Notes: generated from the letters alone by a model not told the origin. A stretch of DNA of 64,000 nucleotides from Actinoplanes solisilvae (GCF_003999975.1 NZ_RJAC01000001.1:868001-932000), one strand, 5' to 3'. Shown: positions 17,813 through 27,345, numbered from the stretch's first letter. Translations and numbers: made by a program.

Positions 17813-19033
17813 ATGGGTCTTCGCATCAATCAGAACATCGCCGCGCAGAACGCCTACCGGAACCTGTCGGTCACCGACAGCCAGATGTCGAAGTCGCTGG
17901 AGAAGCTGTCCAGTGGTTTCCGCATCAACCGGGCAGCCGACGACGCGGCCGGCCTCTCCATCTCCGAGGGCCTGCGCTCGCAGGTCGGCGGTCTGAAGGT
18001 GGCCGTGCGCAACACGCAGGACGGCGTGAGTGTCGCGCAGACCGCTGAGGGCGCGCTGAACGAGGTCACCTCGATCCTGCAGCGCATGCGTGACCTGTCG
18101 GTGCAGGCGGCCAACTCCGGCGCCACCGACACCGCCGCTGCCGGCGCCGCCAACAAGGAGTTGTCGCAGCTCAACGCCGAGCTCGACCGCATCGGCGACA
18201 CCACCGCGTTCGGCAAATCCAAGCTGCTCGACGGCTCGTTCGGCTCGGTCACCAAGACCGCTTCGACGGGCACCCTGGTCCAGGCCGACGTGAAGACGGC
18301 GACCGATGCCGGCGTCGCGCTGCAGATCGACAAGATCGGCGGCAAGACCCTGTACGCCGCGGACGGCGTCACACCGGCGCCACTGAACATCGGCCTCGCC
18401 GCCAATGAACTGCCCGACGACGCCACGGCGCAGGACGTCGCCACGAAGGTCAACGAGAAGCTCACCACAGCCCTCAAGGCCGCCGGTTACCAGGGCACAG
18501 AGGTCCGCATGTCGGCCAGCACCGACAGCGCCGGCAACTCGACCTTCACGCTGAGCGGCTCGGTCGCGTTCGAGGCATCCGGCGCCGGCGCGACCTCTCT
18601 GAAGATCGACACCACGGTAGGCAACATGGTCGCGACCACCGGCGGCAACACGGGCAAGTTCCAGGTCGGCGCCAACAAGAACGAGTCGATCAACATCTCG
18701 ATCGGCGCGGTCGATTCGAAAACGCTCGGCACCGCGTCACTCAACCTGTCGACGAACCCGGACGACGCCATCGCCGTCCTCGACAGGGCGCTCCAGTCGG
18801 TCTCCGACAACCGTGCCTCGCTCGGTGCCGTCCAGAACCGCTTCGAGCACACCATCAACAACCTCAACGTGGCGGTCGAGAACCTGTCCGCGTCGGAGTC
18901 GCGTATCCGTGATACCGACATGGCTCAGGAGATGGTGTCGTTCACCCGGGCGCAGATCCTGACCCAGGCCGGCACCTCGATGCTGTCCCAGGCCAACCAG
19001 TCGGCGCAGAACGTCCTCTCGCTGCTGCGCTAA
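17813..19033 (+). CDS. fliC: Flagellin
   Basis: A 406-aa flagellin. The N-terminal D0/D1 region ([20 protein letters not shown], then [21 protein letters not shown]) and C-terminal region ([21 protein letters not shown], ending QNVLSLLR) are complete. The middle, residues about 145-320, is a variable surface domain rich in Ala, Thr, Gly and Asp. The strong AAGGAGG suits a highly expressed gene. The subunit is exported and polymerises into the filament. It is transcribed divergently from flgN; a hairpin follows before fliD. Confidence 0.97.
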   Translation: MGLRINQNIAAQNAYRNLSVTDSQMSKSLEKLSSGFRINRAADDAAGLSISEGLRSQVGGLKVAVRNTQDGVSVAQTAEGALNEVTSILQRMRDLSVQAANSGATDTAAAGAANKELSQLNAELDRIGDTTAFGKSKLLDGSFGSVTKTASTGTLVQADVKTATDAGVALQIDKIGGKTLYAADGVTPAPLNIGLAANELPDDATAQDVATKVNEKLTTALKAAGYQGTEVRMSASTDSAGNSTFTLSGSVAFEASGAGATSLKIDTTVGNMVATTGGNTGKFQVGANKNESINISIGAVDSKTLGTASLNLSTNPDDAIAVLDRALQSVSDNRASLGAVQNRFEHTINNLNVAVENLSASESRIRDTDMAQEMVSFTRAQILTQAGTSMLSQANQSAQNVLSLLR

Positions 19034-19085
19034 CCGAACTGCCACCGACTGCAACTGAATTATCACCGCGAACGACCGAAGAGGT

Positions 19086-19115
19086 GGGGGTAGCCGTCAC
19101 AAGCGGCTGCCCCCC
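19086..19115 (+). terminator. Terminator or attenuator between fliC and fliD
   Basis: GGGGGTAGCCG (19086-19096) pairs with CGGCTGCCCCC (19104-19114), followed by GTTTCCTTTCCC. It would lower fliD transcription relative to the much more abundant flagellin message. Confidence 0.65.
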
Positions 19116-19143
19116 GTTTCCTTTCCCGGAAAGGCAGGCTCCG

Positions 19144-20550
19144 GTGTCCAGTTCCGTTGACGGCCTGGTCAGTGGCCTCAGCACGTCCTCGATGATCACG
19201 CAGTTGATGAAGGTCGAGGCGGCGCCGCAGAACCGCCTCAAGGCCAAGGTGACCAACGCGCAGACCGCGGTCACCGCGTACCAGACCGTAAACACCAAGC
19301 TCGCCGCTTTCAAGGCCGCGGCCGACGACCTGAGTCAGCTCAGCACGTGGCGCGGCATCAAGGCCACCAGCAACTCGCCATCGGTCACGGCGAGCGCCCT
19401 GACCGGCACCAACGGCGCCGCCGGCACCACCACGTTCAACGTCAAGGCGCTGGCCACGAGCCAGCTCTCGACGGCTCGGGTGCCTAGCACCGGCAACATC
19501 GTCGACGCCGACACGATCACCGTGACGGTCGGCCCGCTCGACGGCAGCATGCAGGACGACGGCGTCACCCCGAAGGACAAGACCGTCACGATCGACGTCA
19601 GCAAGGACAAGAGCGCGCAGGGCGTCGCGAACGCCCTCAACGCGGCCGGCATCGGCGTCAAGGCGGCCCTGGTCTCGACCGGCACGGCCGACAGGGTGCT
19701 CCAGCTCAGCGGTGTGAAGACGGGCACCGACAACAAGTTCAGCGTGACCGGGCTCGGCACGACGAGTACGTCGGTCGACCTGCGCGACGCGGCCCAGGCC
19801 GGCAATGCCCTGATCCAGATCGGCGGCGGCAACAACGACCCGAGCGGCGCCGGCTACGACGTCACCAGCACCACCAACACGTTCAGCGGCCTCATGCCCG
19901 GCGTCTCGATCGCGGTCTCCAAGGTCGAGGACAACGTCACCGTCAACGCGACCGGCGACGTGACCGGCATCGCCGACAAGTTCCAGGCGCTCGTCGATGC
20001 GGCCAACTCCACCCTGTCCGAGATCAGCAAGCAGACCGCGTACGACTCGGCCACCAAGAAGAGCTCGCCCCTGACCGGCGACTTCGCGGTGCGCAACATG
20101 AGCCAGCAGATCCTCAGCTCGATCAGCCAGGGCCTGAGCTACCAGGACCCCGACTGGGTCAAGCCGGACAACAACCCGAACGCCAAACCCGACATGATCG
20201 ACTTCGGCTCGCTCGCCAAGCTGGGCATCTCGCTGGACCGCTCGGGCAGGCTCAACTTCGACGCGACGAAGTTCAAGAACTCGTACGCGGAGAACCAGAG
20301 CACGATCCAGGCGGCCGGCATCGGGTTCGCCGACCAGATGGAGAAGATGACCACCGACATGACGAACAACGTCAAGTCGGTCATCACGGGCCGGACCAGC
20401 GAGATCGACCGGTTCTCGTCGCAGATCGCGGAATGGGACGTCCGGCTCTCAGCCCGCAGGCTCGCGCTGCAGAAGCAATACTCCGACCTGGAGGTCTCGC
20501 TCGGCAAGCTGAAAGAGAAGTCGAGCTGGCTGGCCGGACAGCTCGGCTGA
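19144..20550 (+). CDS. fliD: FliD, filament cap protein (HAP2)
   Basis: A 468-aa cap protein. The N-terminus SVDGLVSGLSTSSMITQLM and the C-terminal helix (AEWDVRLSARRLALQKQYSDLE) are diagnostic. The interior contains beta-rich D2/D3 domains. FliD caps the growing filament and folds incoming flagellin. The GTG at 19144 is chosen because family proteins begin at this SSVDGL. It is followed by fliS in the common fliC-fliD-fliS order. Confidence 0.94.
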   Translation: MSSSVDGLVSGLSTSSMITQLMKVEAAPQNRLKAKVTNAQTAVTAYQTVNTKLAAFKAAADDLSQLSTWRGIKATSNSPSVTASALTGTNGAAGTTTFNVKALATSQLSTARVPSTGNIVDADTITVTVGPLDGSMQDDGVTPKDKTVTIDVSKDKSAQGVANALNAAGIGVKAALVSTGTADRVLQLSGVKTGTDNKFSVTGLGTTSTSVDLRDAAQAGNALIQIGGGNNDPSGAGYDVTSTTNTFSGLMPGVSIAVSKVEDNVTVNATGDVTGIADKFQALVDAANSTLSEISKQTAYDSATKKSSPLTGDFAVRNMSQQILSSISQGLSYQDPDWVKPDNNPNAKPDMIDFGSLAKLGISLDRSGRLNFDATKFKNSYAENQSTIQAAGIGFADQMEKMTTDMTNNVKSVITGRTSEIDRFSSQIAEWDVRLSARRLALQKQYSDLEVSLGKLKEKSSWLAGQLG

Positions 20551-20614
20551 CCCGCCGGCCACTCGTGACCCATAGACCCGGCCAGCCACCGGGGCCTGAC
20601 CGCCGAGGAGACCG

Positions 20615-20995
20615 ATGACCGCCCCGAACCTTCGCAACCGCTACCTGCAGGACTCCATCAACACGGCGTCACCGGCCAAGCTGCTGATGATGCTGTACGA
20701 CCGACTGATCCTCGACCTGATGCAGGGCGAGGAGGCCATCCGCGCCGGCGAGCTGGAGAACGCCCACGAGAAGCTGACGCACGCTCAGGAGATCATCATC
20801 GAGCTCCGCGTCAGCCTCGAGGTGGACGCCTGGTCGGGCGCGCCGGGCCTGGCCAACCTCTACGGCTACCTGATCACCGAGCTGATCGGGGCGAACATCG
20901 GCAAGGACGCCGACCGGGTCGCGGTCTGCCGCGGGTTCCTCGAGCCCTTGCGGGATGCCTGGCGAGAGGCGGCCGCTACGGCGGTCGTCGACTGA
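20615..20995 (+). CDS. fliS: FliS, flagellin-specific export chaperone
   Basis: A 126-aa helical protein with the FliS pattern: NRYLQDSINTASPAKLLMML-YDRLI, then IIELRVSLEVD and NLYGYLI. FliS binds the C-terminus of flagellin and prevents premature polymerisation. ATG 20615 follows GAGGAGACC. The next small gene begins 16 bp after its stop, as fliT often follows fliS. Confidence 0.93.
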   Translation: MTAPNLRNRYLQDSINTASPAKLLMMLYDRLILDLMQGEEAIRAGELENAHEKLTHAQEIIIELRVSLEVDAWSGAPGLANLYGYLITELIGANIGKDADRVAVCRGFLEPLRDAWREAAATAVVD

Positions 20996-21011
20996 CGGAC
21001 GGAGGACCGAG

Positions 21012-21335
21012 GTGAGCGGCGGCGACTGGCGCAGCGCCTGGAACGGGGCGTTGGACGAGCTCGAGCTGGACGTGGCGAACATCGAGGCGATGCTGGCCGA
21101 CGAGCACCGCCACGCCGAGACCCCGCCGGCCGACCTCTGGAAGCCACCGACCGAGATGGGCGCGCTGCCGCTGGAACTGCGACCGAGGGCCGACGAGATC
21201 CTCACCCGCCAGCTCAAGGCGGCCGAGGAGATCGCCCGGCGGCTCACCTCGAACCGGCAGCAGATCGCGATGACCTCCCGGATCGAGACCGGCGAGGCGG
21301 TCAAACGGCCTGTCTACGTCGATCGGGCCATGTGA
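21012..21335 (+). CDS. Small helical protein after fliS, in the FliT position
   Basis: A 107-aa acidic, mostly helical protein (WRSAWNGALDELELDVANIEAML at the start). It has a GTG start with GGAGGACCGAG upstream and ends just before a strong terminator. I do not recognise the family. Position after fliS and a helical, chaperone-like composition suggest a FliT-type export chaperone for FliD, but no sequence signature of FliT is evident. Confidence 0.6.
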   Translation: MSGGDWRSAWNGALDELELDVANIEAMLADEHRHAETPPADLWKPPTEMGALPLELRPRADEILTRQLKAAEEIARRLTSNRQQIAMTSRIETGEAVKRPVYVDRAM

Positions 21336-21336
21336 C

Positions 21337-21371
21337 GTCCCGGCACCCCTGATGGGGGTGCCGGGACTTTT
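21337..21371 (+). terminator. Strong terminator ending the fliD-fliS operon
   Basis: A perfect 13-bp stem (21337-21349 against 21355-21367, GTCCCGGCACCCC) followed by TTTT. It isolates the late genes from the flgB operon. Confidence 0.9.
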
Positions 21372-21399
21372 CGTGCAACCGGCTGGCAACCGTCTGGCG

Positions 21400-21425
21400 C
21401 TCAGCGGATCGGCGCACAGGCCGAA
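21400..21425 (+). promoter_or_regulatory. FliA-type promoter of the flgB-fliI operon
   Basis: CTCA (21400-21403), 16 bp, GCCGAA (21420-21425), a full match to the FliA consensus I recall for Actinoplanes. The flgB start lies 75 bp downstream, and a terminator ends 29 bp upstream, so a promoter is needed here. Confidence 0.75.
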
Positions 21426-21499
21426 GGGCATGGTACGAGCGACGGAACGCTCACCGGACAGCCACGGAACGGCACCTTGGACCGACACGAGGAGCTGCT

Positions 21500-21847
21500 G
21501 TGTTCGACGACGTCTCATCGGCCTCCCTGCGCGTCGCCGCGGGCGGTCTCGCGGCCCGGCAGAGCGCCATCGCCAACAACATCGCGAACATCGAGACCCC
21601 CGGCTATCGTGCCCGTAAGGTCGAGTTCGAGGAGGCGTTGCGCGGCGCCGTCGCCAAGGGCATGTCACCGCTCGGGGTCGCTCCGCAGACCCGCGACTCG
21701 CTGGAGCCCACCCGGCTCAACGGCAGCAACGTCAACCTCGACGAGGAGACGCTGTCCCACATCGACACGACCATGCGCTACCAGCTCACGCTGCGGGCGA
21801 TGGACACCAAGTACTCGATGCTGCGCGACGCGATCAAGGGAGCCTGA
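21500..21847 (+). CDS. flgB: FlgB, proximal rod protein
   Basis: A 115-aa rod protein. It has the motif AARQSAIANNIANIETPGYR near residue 20 and a short C-terminal helix (YQLTLRAMDTKYSMLRDAI). It forms the rod with FlgC and FliE on top of the MS ring. The GTG at 21500 has GAGGAG upstream. First gene of flgB-flgC-fliE-fliF-fliG-fliH-fliI. Confidence 0.95.
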   Translation: MFDDVSSASLRVAAGGLAARQSAIANNIANIETPGYRARKVEFEEALRGAVAKGMSPLGVAPQTRDSLEPTRLNGSNVNLDEETLSHIDTTMRYQLTLRAMDTKYSMLRDAIKGA

Positions 21848-21849
21848 GC

Positions 21850-22242
21850 ATGAGCACTTTCAACGCGATCGGCGTCGCCGGCTCCGGCGTGACCGTCTAC
21901 CGCAAGTGGCTCGACGCCGTCTCGGACAACATCGCCAACATGAACAACGTCAGCCGGACGTCGGAGAAGGCGTTCCAGGCTCGCTACGTCATGGCCCAGG
22001 AGGCCCAGGACGGCAACGGCGTGCAGGTCGGCGGCGTGGCATTCGGCAGCGCCGAGGGTGTGCTGGTGCACGAGCCGGACAACCCGCTGGCCGACAACCA
22101 GGGCTACGTGCGCAAGGCCGACATCGACCTGGGCTCGCAGATGGCCCAGATGATGATGGCCCAGCGCGCCTACCAGGCGAACCTCGCGGTCGTCGACCGC
22201 GCCAAGGACTCCTACACCGCCGCGATCAACCTCGGAAAGTGA
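21850..22242 (+). CDS. flgC: FlgC, proximal rod protein
   Basis: A 130-aa rod protein. It has GSGVTVYRKWLDAVSDNIANMNN near the start (with Tyr-Arg replacing the more usual Ala-Gln), the family region VHEPDNPLADNQGYVRKAD and the terminal helix QMAQMMMAQRAYQANLAVV. It starts two bases after flgB, implying coupled translation and co-assembly. Confidence 0.95.
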   Translation: MSTFNAIGVAGSGVTVYRKWLDAVSDNIANMNNVSRTSEKAFQARYVMAQEAQDGNGVQVGGVAFGSAEGVLVHEPDNPLADNQGYVRKADIDLGSQMAQMMMAQRAYQANLAVVDRAKDSYTAAINLGK

Positions 22243-22253
22243 GGTAACTGGCG

Positions 22254-22607
22254 ATGGTTTCTCCGATCAGCGCGATAGGCGGCTTCTCGCCGGTCTCCGG
22301 ACTCGCCCCGGTCAGCGGCGCCGACGCTATCTCCGGCGCGGGCGCGCTTTCCGGCGCCGGCAAGACGACCGCCGTGCAGGGCGAGCACGAGAGCTTCGCC
22401 AGCATGCTGTCGCGGGGCCTCGAGACCGTCTCGGCCGCGCAGAGCAAGGCCGACGACCTCGCCGTCGGCGTCGCCCAGGGCACCGTGCAGGACCCGGCGC
22501 AATACACGATGGCGGCTAACGAAGCCCAGCTCGGCCTGCAGATGACGCTCGCCGTTCGCAACAAAGCCGTGGAAGCCTTCCAGGAAATCATGAGGATGCA
22601 GGCCTGA
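22254..22607 (+). CDS. fliE: FliE, MS-ring/rod junction protein
   Basis: A 117-aa protein. After a flexible Gly/Ala/Ser-rich N-terminus of about 45 residues, the FliE core follows: SFASMLSRGLETVSAAQSKAD, then TMAANEAQLGLQMTLAVRNK and VEAFQEIMRM at the end. FliE links the MS ring to the rod and is the first substrate exported. The gene abuts fliF with a single base between stop and start. Confidence 0.93.
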   Translation: MVSPISAIGGFSPVSGLAPVSGADAISGAGALSGAGKTTAVQGEHESFASMLSRGLETVSAAQSKADDLAVGVAQGTVQDPAQYTMAANEAQLGLQMTLAVRNKAVEAFQEIMRMQA

Positions 22608-22608
22608 G

Positions 22609-24240
22609 ATGACCGACCGCCTTCCCGCTCCGGTCCGCCGCGTCACGAACACGTTCCGGTCCTTCACCCCGGGACAGAAGGCCGTCACGATCGCGGCGGT
22701 GCTCGCCCTCGTCATCGGCGGGTACTTCTTCGCCACGTGGGCGTCGAAACCCTCGTACTCCATTCTGTTCAACAACCTGTCGGCCAAGGACGCCAGCGCG
22801 ATCGTCGAGTCGCTGCAGAAGGCCGGCACGAGCTACGAGCTGGCCAACGACGGCCAGACCGTGCTCGTGCCCCAGGACCAGGTGAACGAGCTGCGCCTGT
22901 CGCTGAGCAGCGAGGGGTTGCCCGGCGACGCCGGCACCGGCTATTCGCTGCTCGACCAGCAGGGCATCACTACCAGCGACTTCATGCAGCAGACGAACTA
23001 CCAGCGCGCGCTCGAGGGCGAGCTCTCCGCCACGATCAAGTCGATCCAGGGCGTCGAGGCGGCCACCGTGCACCTCGTCATCCCCAAGAAGGACGTCTTC
23101 GTCGACGAGCAGGACAAGCCGACCGCCTCGGTGCTGGTCGCGTCGAGCTCGACCCAGCCGCTGAGCGCTGATCAGGTCCAGTCGATCATCCACCTCGTGG
23201 CGTCGAGCGTGGAGGGTCTCGACCCCACCCAGATCACGGTGGCCGGCGCGGACGGCAAGATCCTGTCGACCGGTGGCGGTGCGGCCATCGGGACCGGTGG
23301 TGACAGCGGCACCGAAGCGCAGACCGTGGCCTTCCAGAACCGGATGAACACCAGCCTGCAGACCATGCTCGACAGCGTCGTCGGCCGGGGCAACTCGTCG
23401 GTGGTGACCACCGCCGTCCTCGACTTCGACCAGACACAGACGACCAAGAAGACCTTCAACTCCGATCCGTCCGTGCCGGCGCTCAGCGAGCAGACCAACC
23501 GCGAGGCCTACAACTCGGCGGAGAACTGCGCGGGCGGCGTGCTCGGCCCCGACAACATCGCCGGCCCGGGTTGTGCGCCCGCCGCCGGTGGTTCCAGCGC
23601 CGGCACCGGCCAGTACGAGAACAGCAGCACCATCCGGAACAACGCGATCAACGAGACCCAGGAGGTCCGCAAGAGCGCGCCGGGCGGCGTCCAGCGGCTC
23701 ACCGTCGCCGTGCTGCTGAACAGCAACGCGGCCGGCACGATCGACCCGGCCCAGGTGCAGCAACTGGTCAGCGCGGCGGCCGGCATCGACGGCACGCGCG
23801 GCGACACCGTCGCAGTGTCGGCCATGCCGTTCGACCAGAGCGCCGCCCAGGCCGCCCAGCAAGCCCTCACCGCCTCGACGGTGGCGGCCCAGGAGGCCAA
23901 GCAGATGTCGCTGATCAAGACGGGCGCGCTCGGCGCGATCGTCGTGGTCCTGCTGTTCCTGGCCTGGCGGTTCAGCCGCAGAAGCAGAAAGCGCCGGGGC
24001 CTGACCCCCGAGGAGCGCAAGCACCTCGAGGACATGCAGGCGGCCCTGGAGGCGCAGCGTCTGGCCGAGCTCAACCAGGCGATCCCCGCCCAGATGCTGG
24101 AAGCCGGGATGGCCCGGGACGACACGAACGTGCAGGCTCGCGAGGATCGCCAGCGGGAGATCGGGCAGATGGTCAAGGATCAACCTGACGAGATGGCGGT
24201 GCTTCTGCGCGGCTGGCTGGCCGCCGATGTGACGCGCTGA
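22609..24240 (+). CDS. fliF: FliF, MS-ring protein
   Basis: A 543-aa membrane protein with TM1 at about residues 26-46 and TM2 at about 437-455. The periplasmic ring-building domains lie between (NNLSAKDASAIVESLQKAGTSYEL; later QRALEGELSATIKSIQGVEAA). The C-terminal cytoplasmic tail binds FliG and includes MVKDQPDEMAVLLRGWL, the FliG-interacting segment. FliF polymerises in the membrane to make the base plate for the switch and export gate. Confidence 0.97.
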   Translation: MTDRLPAPVRRVTNTFRSFTPGQKAVTIAAVLALVIGGYFFATWASKPSYSILFNNLSAKDASAIVESLQKAGTSYELANDGQTVLVPQDQVNELRLSLSSEGLPGDAGTGYSLLDQQGITTSDFMQQTNYQRALEGELSATIKSIQGVEAATVHLVIPKKDVFVDEQDKPTASVLVASSSTQPLSADQVQSIIHLVASSVEGLDPTQITVAGADGKILSTGGGAAIGTGGDSGTEAQTVAFQNRMNTSLQTMLDSVVGRGNSSVVTTAVLDFDQTQTTKKTFNSDPSVPALSEQTNREAYNSAENCAGGVLGPDNIAGPGCAPAAGGSSAGTGQYENSSTIRNNAINETQEVRKSAPGGVQRLTVAVLLNSNAAGTIDPAQVQQLVSAAAGIDGTRGDTVAVSAMPFDQSAAQAAQQALTASTVAAQEAKQMSLIKTGALGAIVVVLLFLAWRFSRRSRKRRGLTPEERKHLEDMQAALEAQRLAELNQAIPAQMLEAGMARDDTNVQAREDRQREIGQMVKDQPDEMAVLLRGWLAADVTR

Positions 24241-24313
24241 CCCTTCGCACGGCGGCCGGCCGCGGGTCGGCCGCCGGGTTGATTCTCTGCTGACGGTCCG
24301 AGGGAGTAACGCG

Positions 24314-25339
24314 TTGACCACACCGGCACTCACCACCATGTCGATGACGGGCGTGCGCAAGGCCGCCATCATGCTCGTCCAGTTCGGCAAGGAGCAGTCC
24401 GCGCACATCATGTCGCAGATGTCGGAGAAAGAGGTCGAGATGGTCTCGGCCGAGATCGCCCGGCTCGGCAAACTGGAACCGAACCAGGTCGACGACGTGA
24501 TGGACGAGTTCTACGCGATGGCGACCACCCGGTACGCCGGGTCGGGCGGCATCGACTACGCCCGTGAGCTGCTCGAGGCGTCGCTGGGCAAGGATCGCGC
24601 CGCGCTGATCCTCGACCGGCTCGAAGCCTCGATGAACGACATCCCGTTCAACTTCCTCAGCCACGCCGACCCCCGGCAGCTTCTCTCCTACGTGCAGCAC
24701 GAACACCCGCAGACGATCGCGCTGGTGCTGGCGCACATCCCCTCGGCGCTCGCCTCGTCGATCCTGGCCGGGCTGCCGATCGAGGTGCAGACCGAGGTCG
24801 CGCACCGCATCGCGGTCATGGACCGCACCTCGCCCGACGTGATCCGCCAGGTCGAGCAGGCGTTGCAGCGCAAGCTCTCGACCGTGCTGCAGCCCGACGA
24901 GCTCTCCACGGTCGGTGGCCTGCAGCCGCTGGTCGAGATCATCAACCGCGCCGACCGTACGACCGAGCGCCTCATCCTGGAGGCCCTGGACGCGCGCAGT
25001 CCCGAGCTGGCCGAGGAGATCCGCCGGCGCATGTTCATGTTCGAGGACATCATCCACCTCGAGGACCGCGCGGTGCAGCTCGTGCTGCGCCAGGTCGAGC
25101 CGGCCGATCTGGCCACCGCGCTCAAGGGCGTACCCGAGCCCGTACGCGACAAGGTCACCAAGAACCTCTCCGAGCGCGGCCGTGACAACCTGCTCGAGGA
25201 GATCGACCTGCTCGGCCCAGTGAAGATCAAGATGGTCGAGGAAGCGCAGGCCAAGATCGTCTCCGTGATCCGCTCGCTCGAGGAATCCGGGCAGATCGAG
25301 GTCCAGCGCGGCGGCGAGGCCGATGAGCTCATCGCCTGA
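24314..25339 (+). CDS. fliG: FliG, motor switch protein
   Basis: A 341-aa C-ring protein. The opening MTGVRKAAIMLVQFGKEQSA is the FliF-binding domain. The middle has the EHPQTIALVLAHI motif for FliM contact, and the C-terminal torque domain carries the charged helix RSPELAEEIRRRMFMFEDI. The TTG at 24314 is supported by GAGGGAG seven bases upstream; ATG codons at 24338 and 24344 are alternatives. It overlaps fliH by 17 bp. Confidence 0.96.
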   Translation: MTTPALTTMSMTGVRKAAIMLVQFGKEQSAHIMSQMSEKEVEMVSAEIARLGKLEPNQVDDVMDEFYAMATTRYAGSGGIDYARELLEASLGKDRAALILDRLEASMNDIPFNFLSHADPRQLLSYVQHEHPQTIALVLAHIPSALASSILAGLPIEVQTEVAHRIAVMDRTSPDVIRQVEQALQRKLSTVLQPDELSTVGGLQPLVEIINRADRTTERLILEALDARSPELAEEIRRRMFMFEDIIHLEDRAVQLVLRQVEPADLATALKGVPEPVRDKVTKNLSERGRDNLLEEIDLLGPVKIKMVEEAQAKIVSVIRSLEESGQIEVQRGGEADELIA

Positions 25340-26003
25340 GAACGGCAGCCCGGTGCTGCGCGGCACGATGGCCGACTCGGCCGCCGCCGCGCGGTTCGGC
25401 GTCGACCTGCGCACCGGACTGCCGGCCGGCGGCGACACGGTCGACCGCGCCAAGCAGTCGGCCCGCACCGCCGGCTATGCCGAGGGCTGGGCGCAGGGCC
25501 AGCGTGAGGCGGCGGCCGCGGCCCAGAACGCGTCGGCCCGGGCGTCGGCTGCCGAGCAGGCGTTCGAGCAGCGCCGGGCGACCGCGCTGGCCCAGGCCGT
25601 CAACGCGCTCGGCCGGGCCGTGACCGAGCACGAGAACCAGCTCATGCCGACCCTCGCCGAGCTGCACGAGGTACTCCTCGCGCACGCCTTCGAGCTGGCC
25701 GAGGCGATCGTCGGCCGCAGCCTCGACGACCCGCAGGGCCGCACCGTGGCCGCGGTGCGACGGGCCATGGCGGCCACCCCCGAGACCGGCAAGCTGGTCG
25801 TCAGCCTGCACCCGGACGACTATCAGACGCTCGTCGGCGAGGCCGGCGACACGGATTTCGACTACGAGGGACGCCAGGTCCGCCTGCGCCCCGACGACGC
25901 GCTGCGACCCGGCGACGCCATCGCCGAGACCGGCATGTCGACGGTGGACGCCACCATCGCGGCCGCGGTCGCACGGGCCCGGGAAGCGCTGCGGCTGCAT
26001 TAG
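25323..26003 (+). CDS. fliH: FliH, export ATPase regulator
   Basis: A 226-aa protein. It has a helical, Ala/Gln/Glu-rich middle (about residues 40-90, with GYAEGWAQGQREAAAAAQ) and a C-terminal globular domain (HAFELAEAIVGRSLDD, then VVSLHPDDYQTLV). FliH forms a dimer that binds FliI, holds it at the C ring and restrains its ATPase. The start overlaps fliG and fliI follows after eight bases. Confidence 0.88.
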   Translation: MSSSPENGSPVLRGTMADSAAAARFGVDLRTGLPAGGDTVDRAKQSARTAGYAEGWAQGQREAAAAAQNASARASAAEQAFEQRRATALAQAVNALGRAVTEHENQLMPTLAELHEVLLAHAFELAEAIVGRSLDDPQGRTVAAVRRAMAATPETGKLVVSLHPDDYQTLVGEAGDTDFDYEGRQVRLRPDDALRPGDAIAETGMSTVDATIAAAVARAREALRLH

Positions 26004-26011
26004 GGGACCAC

Positions 26012-27319
26012 ATGACCGACGTATTCCGGCATCGCATGTCGGCGGCCCTGGAAGCGGCCCGCCCTCTCACCCGGGGCAAGGTGACCGGCGCGGTCGGTCT
26101 GCGCGTGACTGTCAGCGGCGTCGACGCGCGCGTCGGCGACCTGCTGCAGATGGGCGACGGCCCGGACGCGGTCTATGCCGAGGTGGCCGCGATCGACGGC
26201 GAGAAACTGTCCTGCCTGCCGCTCGGCCCGATCGCCGGGCTGGGCGCGGGCACGCCGGTGACCAGCACCGGAGGCCCGCTGCGGGTGGCGGTCGGGCCCG
26301 ACCTGCAGGGCCGCATCCTGGACGGGCTGGGACGCCCGATGGACGGCGGTCCCCCGCTGCGTGGTCACCTGGTCAGCATCGACTCGGCGCCCCCGTCGGC
26401 GATGGAGCGCCAGCTCGTCGACGTTCCGATGTCCCTGGGCGTACGGGTCCTGGACACGCTCGTGCCGTGCGGGCGCGGGCAGCGCATCGGCATCTTCGCC
26501 GGCTCCGGCGTCGGTAAGTCGACCCTGATGAGCATGATCACCCGAGGCACCTCGGCCGAGCTGAACGTGGTGGCCCTGGTCGGCGAGCGTGGCCGCGAGG
26601 TACGCGAGTTCATCGAGCACGACCTGGGCGAGGAGGGTCTGGCGAGGTCGGTGGTGGTGATCGCGACCTCGGACACGCCGCCGCTCGTACGCCTGCGGGC
26701 CGGGGCGGTGGCCACCCGGATCGCCGAGTACTACCGCGACGAGGGCGCCGACGTGCTGCTCATGATGGACAGCGTGACCCGTGCGGCGATGGCGCAGCGC
26801 GAGGTGGGGCTGTCGGTGGGCGAGCCGCCGGCCACCCGCGGATATCCGCCGTCGGTCTTCGCGATGCTGGCCTCGCTGCTGGAGCGGGCCGGGCCGGGCG
26901 CGCGGGGCAGCATCACCGGCCTCTATACCGTGCTGGTCGAGGGCGACGACCACAACGAACCGATCGCCGACGCGGCCCGGTCGATCCTCGACGGTCACAT
27001 CGTGCTCGACCGCAAGCTGGCCACGGCCGGCCACTTCCCGAGCATCCAGGCCCTCGACTCGATCTCCCGCGTAGCCAACAAGATCACCACGCCGGAGCAG
27101 CGGTCCGACGCCACCGAGCTGCGCCGGATGATGGCCGCCTATCGCGAGGTGCGCGAGCTGGTCGAGATCGGGGCGTACGTGGCGGGGACCAACCCGGACG
27201 CCGACCGCGCCACCGCCGTCTGGCCGCAGATCACCGCCTTTCTGCGCCAGGGCCTCGACGAACGCGTCACCGCCGACGAGGCCTGGGCCCAGCTCAGAGC
27301 ACTCATCCAATCCGCCTGA
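26012..27319 (+). CDS. fliI: FliI, flagellum-specific export ATPase
   Basis: A 435-aa relative of the F1 beta subunit. The Walker A is GSGVGKST (residues about 164-171), the Walker B is VLLMMDSVTR, and VEGDDHNEPIAD near residue 310 is typical of the type III ATPases. It forms a hexamer under the export gate and drives unfolding and release of substrates from chaperones. It ends the flgB operon; an extended hairpin follows. Confidence 0.97.
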   Translation: MTDVFRHRMSAALEAARPLTRGKVTGAVGLRVTVSGVDARVGDLLQMGDGPDAVYAEVAAIDGEKLSCLPLGPIAGLGAGTPVTSTGGPLRVAVGPDLQGRILDGLGRPMDGGPPLRGHLVSIDSAPPSAMERQLVDVPMSLGVRVLDTLVPCGRGQRIGIFAGSGVGKSTLMSMITRGTSAELNVVALVGERGREVREFIEHDLGEEGLARSVVVIATSDTPPLVRLRAGAVATRIAEYYRDEGADVLLMMDSVTRAAMAQREVGLSVGEPPATRGYPPSVFAMLASLLERAGPGARGSITGLYTVLVEGDDHNEPIADAARSILDGHIVLDRKLATAGHFPSIQALDSISRVANKITTPEQRSDATELRRMMAAYREVRELVEIGAYVAGTNPDADRATAVWPQITAFLRQGLDERVTADEAWAQLRALIQSA

Positions 27320-27345
27320 TCGCGACTCGCCCGCGATTCGTCCGT

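Noticed and set aside
22588-24471. A long open frame antisense to fliF (and similar ones opposite flgK, cheA and fliG).
   Set aside because: Typical of GC-rich DNA with strong third-position bias. The sense genes are certain and the antisense products match nothing.
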